Below, in pieces: positions 21,690 to 31,066 of a stretch of 64,000 nt of DNA (position 1 is the stretch's first letter; each line of letters starts with the position of its first letter). The position numbers and the translations under genes were made by a program. The stretch covers positions 5,456,001 through 5,520,000 of the forward strand of contig OX337228.1 of assembly GCA_946965045.2 (NCBI GenBank), in the 5' to 3' direction. Below the pieces are notes generated by a model. The model made no database searches and was not told the origin of the DNA. It saw nothing but the letters and a program-made list of their open reading frames with translations. This stretch comes from Epithemia pelagica. Lineage: Eukaryota; Bacillariophyta; Bacillariophyceae; Surirellales; Surirellaceae.

Positions 21690-22479
21690 TTATGAGATTG
21701 ACATGTGGTCAGGGTCCAGCGACTTTTTCCGGAGAGTAGGAAGGTGCACACTTTCATTCACAGTCTCGTTGGTTTCATAAACGAGCTCTTTGAGTTTTCT
21801 CCGATTCGGTGCACTCCTCGAAATAACATTACGGATACTATGACCCTTGTTCGTTTTCGCTAGGACCACCTCGGGATAAGCATCTAAAAGAGTCTTAACA
21901 ACCTCCTCCGATGCTCCGAGATTGACAGCAACATGTACTGGTGTCCATCCCCTATGGTCATTACTTCTCACAGCCGTAGGACCATACATCATTAGAACAC
22001 TGACAACTGCTGGATCGGCACCGTTTGAAAGTGCGTAGTGAATGGGAAGACGATCCAGTTTGTCTGAAAGATGAGAGTCGGGGAACTGATCGTCAGCAAA
22101 GATGTGCAAAAAAGATATCAAGGTGGATATGAAACTTACCAGGTTCGAGGCATGCACGCTTACATCTTGCCGTCAAGAGTTCAATAATTTTCGGATTTGC
22201 GTTCTTACGGCATGCACAGTGTAGTGGTGTTCGATTGTATGATGATTCCTGTTTCATAAGGGCGTCTGGATAGGCATCAACTATGGCCGTCACACATGAG
22301 AGTGGGGCATGTCCGACCAATGCTTCATGCAACGGAAGCACGTATGCTGAGGTAGAGCCATCGAAGAATCCATTCCGTTTTGACCAAACCTGGGCTTGAT
22401 GTGGGTGATCTAAGGCAAGTTGGGTTGCCTTTGGCCATTGTTCATTTACGATCGATCGACTAAGACCTGACGGTGACAT
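21690..22479 (-). CDS. Ankyrin-repeat protein, two exons
   Basis: Exons are 22479-22140 and 22063-21690, separated by a 76-nt intron (GTAAGTTT to CTTTCAG). Splicing gives 237 residues and joins ..CLEPD to KLDRLPIHYAL, completing an ankyrin helix pair. About five ankyrin repeats are visible: LPLHEALVGHAPLSCVTAIV, TPLHCACRKNANPKIIELL, LPIHYALSNGADPAVVSVL, TPVHVAVNLGASEEVVKTLL and a weak last one. The spacing, with a PDA-type loop after each repeat, is typical of the large diatom ankyrin families. There is no other domain or targeting signal; it is probably a cytosolic interaction module of unknown partner. Confidence 0.85.
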
Positions 22480-22909
22480 GATGTGGGTGTTCTTCGTGAA
22501 ATTGGGCTTGATGGTTTTTTTGTGGGCTATGTCATCTTTCTGCTTCCCGCTTCTCTTTATTGCCGAAATGCGAACCCCGGGGGCGTTGGCATCAGTTTCC
22601 GCGCGGGGCGTGCGATCGATATTTTAGGTCTTGATCCCATAATGCACAAACAAGGCTACACAATATCCTCCCAAACACAAAAGCTCCTTAGACTACTCTC
22701 GTAGCACTCCTATCCTCTCTAGAGAGGAGTATCGGTAGTCAAAAAGATGGACCCTATTTAAACCTATTGAGAGCAGATGTTCACGGCACCGAAAGTCAAT
22801 CCAAATTTTCACTGGCAGCGAATTCTCGAACCAAAATGCTGTTCCCCTCCCCACAATAAACCCCATTACCAGAAGCGATCGAGCTGACGGTGACTTCAAT
22901 TCATTCAAA
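22480..22909. other. Intergenic spacer with a hairpin
   Basis: It holds the promoter of the ankyrin gene and the 3' end of the next minus-strand gene. At 22691-22740 a nested inverted repeat (outer GACTAC/GTAGTC, inner CCTCTCTAGAGAGG) could form an RNA hairpin 170-220 bp past the stop codon of the coiled-coil gene. Confidence 0.5.
22691..22740. repeat. Nested palindrome, hairpin-forming
   Basis: GACTAC at the left pairs with GTAGTC at the right, and CCTCTCTAGAGAGG forms a perfect inner palindrome. It is in the 3' flank of the Lys-rich coiled-coil gene and may act in 3'-end formation, but this is inference. Confidence 0.6.
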
Positions 22910-24205
22910 CTAGCACCTACTGTCGCTGTCCGTACTGCTCCACCCAGACGACTCACTGTCATCATACTCAACATCATTCGGGGCTTGACCCTCCTCAGAT
23001 GACGAGTTGTCATCATAGACACGGAAGTTGGCGGATTTCTTTGAGCTGGCTTTTCGTGATTTCTCATTTGGTTTCTTTTTACTCTCCTTTTGAGTCTTCT
23101 TTTTGGCCTTTTGTTCTTGCAAGACAATTGCCATTGATGTTGACGCTCGTCTTGCAGACAATGGTTTATCTTTCAAAGCCAAAGTTGCAACAGATGCAGA
23201 TGCACGTCGATTGATAGAAATGCTGTTGCTTTTTGTCAAAACTCTGTCGTTCTTCTTTTTCGATTTCTTGCTCTTGTCTGTTTTCTCGCTGCTTCCGATG
23301 ATGGCAGAACTCTTGCTCTTGTTCACACCACGAGTTGGATCTTTTTTCTTCGACTTCTTGTCCTTTTTCTTGGTCGAGACCTCTCCCTCGTCGTCGCCAT
23401 TATCGTCAATTTGTTTCAAAGGAGAGAACGGAATCTTTTCGTCGATCTTTTCTTCGTATTTCTCAACATCTTGCAAAATATCGTAGAGCTTAAGAAGTAG
23501 CCCAGGGTCTACCGATGCTGCCTCAGCTTTCCGTATAATCTTCTTGGCGTTTTTGCGATACATCTTTTTCAGGCGTTGTTCCACGTGTGACCCATTTGTG
23601 TATTGTTCATACTTTTGATCTGCCTCTGTAGCCTTTTCCTTCCACTCTTCTTCCATGGCAGTAAGTCGCTTGTTCTCTCTTTTTGCCTTTTCATGGTGTT
23701 TTTCGAGCTGATCATAGTAGTCCCCGTTTCCCAAGCTGTACTGTTCCAGTCTCATTTGATTTATCCGTAAATTTCTGCTATTCTTTTTCAGTTTTTCATT
23801 CTTTTTCATCAATGCCGCATTTTCTTCTTTGAGGGATTCTATTTCTTTGTTCGTCAACCCCATCCCATCTTGCTTTTTTGACAGCTTCTTGGTCTCGTCT
23901 TTCATTTTCTTAGTTTCTTTCTCAATTTCTTTCAATTCAGAAGTCTTTTCTTCCTCTATATCAGCAAGCTTTTGGTTCAGTTTCTTCACTTTCCGTCGAT
24001 ATTTGGCCATGGCCAGCTGAGTGTCTGCACTGAGAGCGACATCTTCTGCCTTTTGTTTCTTACTGGAACTACTTTTGCTTGAACCGCTTTTACTCGATTT
24101 ACTTGTTCCATTTTTGGAGGATTTCTTCTTGCTTGAACTCTCACTACTATTCTTGGGACTCACCCCAAACTTCTCCTTCTCACTCCAATTTCGGTCACGC
24201 GCCAT
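22910..24205 (-). CDS. Lys/Ser-rich coiled-coil protein
   Basis: Single open frame of 431 residues from an ATG. Residues 15-55 are a Ser/Lys tract. Residues 60-215 form a strongly charged coiled coil (KKLNQKLADIEEEKTSELKE and onward) with short breaks. A compact helical piece with LLLKLYDILQDVEKYEEKID is at about 238-260. The tail is again Lys/Ser-rich and ends in an acidic Asp/Ser stretch. No catalytic motif or membrane segment is present and I recognise no family. The Lys-rich ends suggest a nucleic-acid or nuclear association, which is only a guess. Confidence 0.75.
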   Translation of the reverse strand: MARDRNWSEKEKFGVSPKNSSESSSKKKSSKNGTSKSSKSGSSKSSSSKKQKAEDVALSADTQLAMAKYRRKVKKLNQKLADIEEEKTSELKEIEKETKKMKDETKKLSKKQDGMGLTNKEIESLKEENAALMKKNEKLKKNSRNLRINQMRLEQYSLGNGDYYDQLEKHHEKAKRENKRLTAMEEEWKEKATEADQKYEQYTNGSHVEQRLKKMYRKNAKKIIRKAEAASVDPGLLLKLYDILQDVEKYEEKIDEKIPFSPLKQIDDNGDDEGEVSTKKKDKKSKKKDPTRGVNKSKSSAIIGSSEKTDKSKKSKKKNDRVLTKSNSISINRRASASVATLALKDKPLSARRASTSMAIVLQEQKAKKKTQKESKKKPNEKSRKASSKKSANFRVYDDNSSSEEGQAPNDVEYDDSESSGWSSTDSDSRC

Positions 24206-24810
24206 GGTTTCGTTTTCATTGAGAGGCTAACCCAACCTCCGACGCATGTACTCGTCCACAGTTCAGAAGAAGTCGAAGTTTAGCTTCCAGTCACCATCAC
24301 CATGTGGGTATTGTAGGGATTGCTTGTTGGGTGAAGGGGCGGTTAAGAAATCGAGATGCGCCCAGACCATCCGACACTCCCAAACGAACTCCTACAAATA
24401 CCGCATGACTGAATTTGATGGGGCCTACTTCTTGTGGACTGTCTGTGGACTGTGGACCCGCCCAAAAATTCAAAGAAATATTTCGTTGGGACTGCAAAGA
24501 CATCGATTTTGGGGGAAGTACACTGCTATCAAATGTATATGGAAGAATTCTGTACTCGTACGAGTACTCGTACTCCCGGAAACGGTACGTGCGTGCGAAT
24601 CTACAATGAATGTAGAGTCCCGCCCACCGCCCACTCACCTATCAGTTCCATGAAGCTATGTACTCCTGGAGCTCCTCTCTAGCCTTTGCCGTTTTGAGCC
24701 TTGAGCATCAGCCTCTTGTCCATGATCTTTGTCTACATACCAGTCCGTCAATTTTTCCTATGCAATCCCAAGACCATGTTCTTCGTCTAAGTCAGTTTAA
24801 CGCGGCTTCT
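24206..24810. other. Intergenic spacer
   Basis: Promoter side of the coiled-coil gene and 3' side of the phosphatase gene. No coding sequence is supported. It contains a perfect 16-bp palindrome GTACTCGTACGAGTAC at 24552-24567, followed by a further partial copy. Confidence 0.5.
24552..24575. repeat. GTACTCGTACGAGTAC palindrome with partial repeat
   Basis: Perfect 16-bp palindrome at 24552-24567 followed by TCGTACTC. It lies about 240 bp beyond the phosphatase stop codon and is one of several related motifs in the spacers of this window. Confidence 0.75.
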
Positions 24811-26889
24811 CTAGGCAAAGGTGCCATTGTCGTTCGCATCATGATGGTCATGATCATCTTCTTCTTCTTCATCCTCGGGAACATCCACTTCATCATGATA
24901 CATGGTCAAAGTTTCAGCATTGTCTCGGTATGATGTCACCGGTCGTTCGCCCATGACAATACCATCTTCGTCATCATGGCCCGGTACCAACTGGCGTCGT
25001 CGTTTGAGCGACGATCGACTCGAGGAGGAGCAACAACACGAGACAAAGGTGACCGTAAAGAGCATTCCCAGGACAAAACTAGCAATGGCCACGGCACCCA
25101 CTGCCCATTGTCCACCACTGGTTTTCAAAATTTCTTGAGCCTCCTTGACATGATCATTAAAGGTGGCCGGTGTGGGATGTTGCAAGGTACAGTCGCGTTC
25201 CATCATGGGAGTGGTCAAATCAATCAAAATGTCCAAATCGCAAAACTGTTCCGGTGCGGCGGGGCACCCATCAATGCGTGGTGTCCAGACTTGGCCATTG
25301 TACAAGAGTCGAAAGGCATGACTGGTGGGGTAGACGGATGTATCCGTGTTGCCTCCAAAGTTTACTTCGTGTAGTTCCAATATCATCATGGACGCATACG
25401 AAGGCCACCAATCACTGATTTTCCAGGCACCCAAACTTGCCAAGAGAGGCAACAGAGTGGTATCGTGTCCACTAAAGAGAGCAAACTTGGCCGGTGTCGG
25501 ATCGCCCTCAGTGACACCCCGCGTGGCTGCCTTGAAATGATACATAATTTCATCCCATAGTGGTCCCATGGCAACTTTGGAAAATTCACCGTCATTGGCG
25601 GTGGCCAGCATGTTGTAGGGCATGGCATCGTGCTGGGCCAATCGACGAAATATGTGATCGCCATAATCTTTGGTCTCGTCACCACTGCCATCACCACTGC
25701 CTGGACTACTGGACGGCACCGTCGTCTCGGAGGAAAAGTAAAAATTGTCTTGTCCCAAATCTTCGCCTTGATAATCATTGACCGCGTCCGGCAAGTCTCG
25801 ATCGGTGCACATGGTAGTCATGAGACAATCCACGGTTGCAGTTCCTCCTTCCAAGACTTGTTTCTTAAAGTCTTGTACTAATTGTACTTGCGGCGATTGC
25901 AGAAAGGCTTGATATTCTTGTGATTTGTGATACCGATCTTGAATTTCCTTGAGTCGAGGACAAATGTCGAGATTGGCACCCAAAACGTCTCGTTCGCGAT
26001 CCGCCACGTGCAAGGGGAGAATGGGATGTCGATGAGACGACTTGAGATTCTTGTGTAGTCCATCCAATTCATCTTGAAACATTCCTCGCAATACAATTTG
26101 ACCAGACATGAGAGTTCGTTGATCGTCGTCGGATCGATAATAAATACTCGAGGCCAAGGCATTGTCACCATTTCGAAACAATGTGGAGGAATCCAAGAGA
26201 CGAAGACGACGATCGTGACTGTAATCTTTGTCACCATGATATACATAGGCATTGCGCAAAAAGTTTCCATTTTGCAATTCTTGATCATATCCCTGCAACA
26301 ACAATTGTCCATGTTGACAGGTTCCACCCCACGAATTGGTCAAATTACGTTCCGGATCCTGGAGGGCCGTATATTCCTTGTTCATCCAAAACATGCCACC
26401 ATGTTCTTGTTCATTGCGTGGTGGTGTTCCAATCCAGGTCGTCAAGTCACAATTCCAAATGGGTTTGTAGCCTGGCCAACACGTGGAATTGTACGAGGGG
26501 ATATTCCAGGGCGTTCGAGCACCATGACGAACCAAAGCCGTCACATGCAACAATCGAGAATCACCGGCCTTGGAGGTTTCCGGTAAGGGTGGAATGGATC
26601 GCAAGGCCATTTGGTCTGGTGTGGCACAATAATCCGGATACACTGGATACTTGGTGTACCATTCCGTAGTAGTAGTAGAAGAAGAAGAAGCATCGCTGGC
26701 ATCTCGTCGTCGTCCTGGATGGTGTCGTTCGGCTGCCTCGGCTGGTGATTGATCCGTTTGTAACAATGAGGAGGAGGAGGAAGACGATTCACTCCCCATA
26801 CCACTGACTGAAGCCATGGCGCCAGGCAAACACCAACATGATGATATCAACCACCATATCATGCAGAGAATTGTGGACTGGCTCTTCAT
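24811..26889 (-). CDS. Membrane-anchored histidine acid phosphatase
   Basis: The open frame starts at a GTG (26982), but the ATG at 26889 begins a clear signal peptide (MKSQSTILCMIWWLISSCWC), so that start is used; 692 residues. The catalytic RHGARTP of the histidine phosphatase superfamily (branch 2) is at about residues 121-127, and the second catalytic pair, in FSGHDTTLLPLL, is near 473. Cysteines in between fit an extracellular or lumenal fold. A membrane helix (about 595-617) with a Cys/Ser-rich flank and an acidic His/Asp-rich cytoplasmic tail follow. This is a type I protein that likely hydrolyses phosphomonoesters at the cell surface or in a secretory compartment. Relatives include lysosomal/prostatic acid phosphatase and phosphoxylose phosphatase; the exact substrate cannot be read. 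It is divergent from ATP10. Confidence 0.88.
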   Translation of the reverse strand: MKSQSTILCMIWWLISSCWCLPGAMASVSGMGSESSSSSSSLLQTDQSPAEAAERHHPGRRRDASDASSSSTTTTEWYTKYPVYPDYCATPDQMALRSIPPLPETSKAGDSRLLHVTALVRHGARTPWNIPSYNSTCWPGYKPIWNCDLTTWIGTPPRNEQEHGGMFWMNKEYTALQDPERNLTNSWGGTCQHGQLLLQGYDQELQNGNFLRNAYVYHGDKDYSHDRRLRLLDSSTLFRNGDNALASSIYYRSDDDQRTLMSGQIVLRGMFQDELDGLHKNLKSSHRHPILPLHVADRERDVLGANLDICPRLKEIQDRYHKSQEYQAFLQSPQVQLVQDFKKQVLEGGTATVDCLMTTMCTDRDLPDAVNDYQGEDLGQDNFYFSSETTVPSSSPGSGDGSGDETKDYGDHIFRRLAQHDAMPYNMLATANDGEFSKVAMGPLWDEIMYHFKAATRGVTEGDPTPAKFALFSGHDTTLLPLLASLGAWKISDWWPSYASMMILELHEVNFGGNTDTSVYPTSHAFRLLYNGQVWTPRIDGCPAAPEQFCDLDILIDLTTPMMERDCTLQHPTPATFNDHVKEAQEILKTSGGQWAVGAVAIASFVLGMLFTVTFVSCCCSSSSRSSLKRRRQLVPGHDDEDGIVMGERPVTSYRDNAETLTMYHDEVDVPEDEEEEDDHDHHDANDNGTFA

Positions 26890-27169
26890 CCTTGTACAGA
26901 AGACGAGAATCCATGGAATGAACAAAACGTCGAACCACAATGCCAAAGATCGCTGGAACAAATGAATGACCGCCCCAAACACGGAGCGGGATTGAAATGA
27001 GCCTAAGGCGACTGGAATAAGTCAAAAGCGACTGAATCTCTACGGAAAAATTTGGACCGCACGATGCCATCAGATGCCAACACGTATTTCCTTCCATTGC
27101 ATCCATCACCAACCCGTCTTCATCTTCTGTATACAAGAGAAGCTTATAACATTCTTGAAGTGTGAGATC
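26890..27169. promoter_or_regulatory. Short divergent promoter of the phosphatase and ATP10 genes
   Basis: Only 280 bp separate the two chosen start codons, so regulatory sites are probably shared. In-frame extensions upstream of both starts exist (GTG 26982 and ATG 27074), so the true spacer may be shorter. Confidence 0.4.
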
Positions 27170-28207
27170 ATGAGATCTGCATTCATATCACGGTGTCGTT
27201 ACATACCAAAGTATTGGATCCGTTCTCCAGGAGGAGGAGGAACGTCCACTCAACATGGATGGTTCAGGTCCGGAACAAGTGCGGTTCTCGACGTACAACC
27301 ATGCAACCAACAAACACATGCATGCCATGCTGTCCCTTGCCGGAGTTTTTCTTCGAAGCCACAGAATTCAAAAAAGTCTACCAACGAAAAAGAAGATGAA
27401 GCCGCATCATCTTCTGTTTCGTATTCGGAAACCAACGACCCGGCTGATCCAGCCTATTTTCGACATGCGGGAATCCTCTTTCATGACAAGGCCATTTCTT
27501 CGCACTTGTTTCCCGACAATTCCGTCATTAAGCGGCCCTTGAATGACGGAGATCCCATTGATCCCAACCGTCGGTTGCCGGTGGAATTCGAATATGGATC
27601 CTTTTGGATGATCAAAGAAATGCGAGTTACCGATGACAAACCCGTACGAACCAACCCAGACCTCATTCCACAAACCTTGGCACAGCCCCTACCTCCATTG
27701 ACTGTCACATCCTTGGCCAGCGATGGGAATGAGGAGATTGTCCTTCCCGATCATTTGATTCAACAAAATAGATCCAACGACCCGGCGGCACAATGTACCG
27801 TCCTAGCGCTCAGTTGTCGACAATACGGCTTTTCCTTTATACCCTCCTGGATCGATCCCATTCGTGAACGATATGGCAACAACATTCGCGTCCAAACGAT
27901 TGTTCTCAACGTTTCCGAAGGCGGTTTCCTCCTTCGAACCTTGTCACCCCTCTTGAAATGGATGGTTCGTATGAATACCAGCGAGGCGGAACGACCCTAC
28001 ACCTACATGCACTATGGAAATGAAGCAGCCTTTAAGGACTTTCAAATACACTTGGGATGTCACAATGTCATGACGTGCTTTGTCTACCTCCTGGATGGAT
28101 TGGGCAATGTCCGATGGGCTGCATCGGGGGCGGCCGAACCTGAGGAACTGCAAGACTTGTTGGACAAGCACATTCCACAACTGTTACCCAAAACAAAACT
28201 AAAATAA
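27170..28207 (+). CDS. ATP10: ATP10-like mitochondrial ATP synthase assembly factor
   Basis: The ATG at 27170 begins a mitochondrial-type presequence (MRSAFISRCRYIPKYWIRSP); an upstream in-frame ATG at 27074 would add 32 residues. The protein has 345 residues. After a variable region, the conserved ATP10 domain spans about 190-345: VTSLA, then CTVLALSCRQYGFSFIPSWI and FLLRTLSPLLKWMVRMN. It ends in a closing segment CFVYLLDGLGNVRWAASGAA followed by a C-terminal helix. The fold is thioredoxin/peroxiredoxin-like. In yeast ATP10 binds newly made subunit 6 and helps build the Fo sector of the inner-membrane ATP synthase. No intron is required. Confidence 0.88.
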   Translation: MRSAFISRCRYIPKYWIRSPGGGGTSTQHGWFRSGTSAVLDVQPCNQQTHACHAVPCRSFSSKPQNSKKSTNEKEDEAASSSVSYSETNDPADPAYFRHAGILFHDKAISSHLFPDNSVIKRPLNDGDPIDPNRRLPVEFEYGSFWMIKEMRVTDDKPVRTNPDLIPQTLAQPLPPLTVTSLASDGNEEIVLPDHLIQQNRSNDPAAQCTVLALSCRQYGFSFIPSWIDPIRERYGNNIRVQTIVLNVSEGGFLLRTLSPLLKWMVRMNTSEAERPYTYMHYGNEAAFKDFQIHLGCHNVMTCFVYLLDGLGNVRWAASGAAEPEELQDLLDKHIPQLLPKTKLK

Positions 28208-28391
28208 CTTTTGCAGTAGGATGCTTGTCTTGGCCATGTACTACTAAATGTCAGAACACTATAGTTTAGATGAATGCAAAACTACTATCACTCTAAAATG
28301 AAATTGAATGTTTCACTTATATCCACAACACCATTGCTGAATCAGTAGCAACCGTTTACAGTTTCTTTCATGGAGACACAAGATTCTTTGT

Positions 28392-30085
28392 TCAATGATC
28401 AAACTCTTTCATGAGCTCCAAGGCACGATCCAGTTCGTCGGGTGTAATGTCACTGACGCAAATGCTTTCACCAATGTCCGTAATAAGGGGAATCCTCTGT
28501 TCGCCATGACGATGTTCGACGGCATCCTTGCAACTTTGCCAGGCCAGTTCCGACTGCAAATCCGGCGAGTTGGTGGGAAGTTTCAAGACCTTCATGCAGG
28601 CAAAGATGCGTTTCAACGTATCCATGGTGATGTAGGCACGTTGGTAACTCAAGACACAGCAAAAGAAACCATCCACGTTGACGGCTTCGCCGTGCATAAT
28701 GTCGGCTCCCGGAACCATCTCGAGAAGTTTGGAAAATGTGTGACCATAATCCACGCATCGTTCCAGCTTCTTTTCCCAAAGATTGGGGCCAAGTTCTTCC
28801 AGCATGATTTGAATCGACAAGTCAATAATTCGAGAACCAACTTCCTTCAACGATTCCGAATCTGGCGAAAACTTGGATTTGACAAGACTTTCACCGTGCG
28901 TCTCCAGCAATTCAAAAAGATCCACCGAACGGACCAATGCCAACTTGACAATTTCTCCCAAACCATTGCAAATATTTCGTTCGCACTGAGTTGAGATAAA
29001 GGCAGTGTCCAGCACGCACGACGACGGAGCGTAAAAAGACCCAACCCTGTTCTTGTATGTCTCTCCCGTCAAGCCACAGCAATAGTCAACTCCATTCTTG
29101 ACTCCAACACTAGCGTCCACAATTGCCAAAAGGGTAGTCGGGACACGTACAAAGGGAACACCTCTTCGGTAGAGGCAGGCTCCCATTCCGGCAATGTCCA
29201 AGACAACGCCCCCGCCAATGGCCAGAAAGGGTTCGCGTCGACGGAGCTTGTAGGCGCACAATGCGTCCAAGAGCGTGTCCACTGCGGCGGGACGCTTGTC
29301 AGCCTCGCCTCCGTCCAAAACACAGGTTGTCAATTCAATGCCATTCGCCTCAAAGTATTGAAGAATCTTGTCTCCATAAAGTTCTTGGATTGCCGAATCC
29401 AGCACGGCAAACCGACGATTGTACCCTTCCGGATGGACACCCGTCGACTCCAAGAGTTGAGGGTTCATTGGGTCAAACAAGGTACCATGTGGAATGATGT
29501 TGACATCATACGATATGGGGAGATCAAACACATTTCTCCAACCACGCGTCCTCGACACAACCGTTGTTTTGGTGGTGACCAATGCGCCCGGCGTCTTGTC
29601 GACCTGAGTTTTTTCTTGTGTCAAGGTTTTAGTGAAACTGAAAACATTTTGCGGCGCCCGTTCAAGAGGCTTGAGGATTGTCGTCATTCCATCGCCATTG
29701 TTTTCTTCTATAATAGGTTCGGCGGTTTCGGTTTTGTCGTCGTCGGAACTTGATGACGTAGTTGCAAATGTTGCCGTCGACTCAAAACTCTTGAGCTCAG
29801 CTGCAGATTTCTCAAACGCAACCAATGCTCCTCTCACATCCTTGGGTAGCATCTTCCACGAGCTGAGTACCTTCGAAGAGAGTACGCCTGTTGCCGAATT
29901 CCCATCTGAGATGGAGACTTCTTTGCTACATGACAAATAGCCGCAAGCGTGAGGATTGTAATTTCCCAAGTTCAACAAATGGGAGTTAAGTGCATTTACC
30001 TCAACGAAGAAATAGCAAGTTCGGTCGATCCGAGATCTTTCTCTGTTGTCATTTCCTCAATGGTGGGCGACATGGTTGACTCCAT
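28392..30085 (-). CDS. Sedoheptulose-7-phosphate cyclase (EEVS/DDGS-like), two exons
   Basis: Exon 1 (30085-30000) and exon 2 (29925-28392) flank a 74-nt GT-AG intron and give 539 residues. An in-frame TAG precedes the ATG at 30085. About 160 residues of disordered extension precede a dehydroquinate-synthase-fold domain. Key blocks are YDVNIIPHGTLFDPMN, EADKRP, REPFLAIGGGVVLDIAGMGA (NAD site), YRRGVPFVRVPTTLLAIVDA, GLGEIVKLALV, LEELGPNLWEKKLERCVDYG and DIMHGEAVNVDG. The metal ligands Glu (GEIVK), His (YGHTF) and His (MHGEAV) are all present. LEELGPNLWE, the YDVN...DPMN opening and the REP.AIGGGV form match 2-epi-5-epi-valiolone or desmethyl-4-deoxygadusol synthases better than shikimate-pathway DHQS. 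Expected product: a C7 cyclitol precursor of gadusol or mycosporine-type sunscreens. It sits beside the MIPS-kinase gene. Confidence 0.85.
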
Positions 30086-31066
30086 CTTGTTCTACTTCCG
30101 ATTATGTGTTATGCTTCTTACGTTTGCCTCTGTTGCCTCCAATGAACTCTTTTCCAAAAAAGTGAGGGCGCGTGGGCTTGAATGATGTATGAGAACTTGA
30201 AACAGGGGGGGAGCCAAATCCTTAGCCCTTTCAGTGTGTTTGTATATTGGTCACATTATTTGTGATTAGAGCATCTCACTGCTGGAGTGTACTAGAGAAT
30301 GCTTTTGGTGCTTTTGGTATCTTGACACGTCAGCAGGTGGTACGCATGCCCAAACGTCATTGAAATCGAAATGATGTCATGGAAAAGCATTCGACGTTTG
30401 ACCCATCATTTTGGCTTCTTCCTCATCATCATCCTCCTCGTGGTCCTTGGCATGTCGCCGGTCCTCGATCTCTGGACCATATCTTCTTTGCTTGTTCAAC
30501 AAGCAACGGTGCATTTCATAGAAGATGACAAGGCGCGAGGAATTGGATTTTCAGATGCGATTGCAATGTGTGCATGATCGACAGCGTCCTCTATAGGTGG
30601 ACATTTTGAAAACGACGGAACTTGAGGCATGGGGATCCTTTCCGTGGGGGATGCGGTGCATTCGTGTCCAGAGCACGGCGACTTCTCACTCCACGTCGAC
30701 TTCAAGGAAATTCAAATCTGCACATCAACGACACGTGGCACGTTTGTCCTCTCTTTGGTGGACTAACAAAATGGTAGCAAGGATGGTAGCCTGATCGCTT
30801 CTTCTTGTCTTAGGAAAAGAGAACAGGCACGAGGGAAGACCGTCGTATCCTATGAGCATGCGGAGAGGAGAAAGAAGTGTACAAATAGCACATTTGCTAC
30901 GGTTGTTTTGTTTGGCATGAAACATCAATTTGACTGAAAGGCTAAGAGCAAGGTCATCGGGGAAGAAATTCATAGCCTACGACCTCGCGAAGAGGAGCGT
31001 GAAGTGTGCAAGTAATCATCAACACACGTCCATTGAAAATACAGAACGTTAAAGTTTGTCTAAACA
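30086..31066. other. Intergenic region between two cyclase genes
   Basis: Promoter of the cyclase gene and 3' flank of the MIPS-kinase gene. Apart from the weak 68-codon frame listed next, nothing coding is supported. Confidence 0.4.
30371..30577 (+). CDS. Possible small membrane protein (doubtful)
   Basis: A 68-codon frame from an ATG has a hydrophobic helix (GFFLIIILLVVLGMSPVLDL) near its N-terminus and a short polar tail. It faces the two flanking minus-strand genes. No homologue is recognised, and a longer spliced model could not be made. It may be noise. Confidence 0.2.
   Translation: MMSWKSIRRLTHHFGFFLIIILLVVLGMSPVLDLWTISSLLVQQATVHFIEDDKARGIGFSDAIAMCA

Noticed and set aside
24811-26982. 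Extended GTG start for the histidine phosphatase
   Set aside because: The extra 31 codons start at GTG and push the signal peptide inwards. The ATG at 26889 places it at the N-terminus.
28392-29852. Classical shikimate-pathway 3-dehydroquinate synthase
   Set aside because: The fold is the same, but the specific blocks fit sedoheptulose-7-phosphate cyclases better, there is no plastid presequence in the model, and the AROM partner domains are absent.
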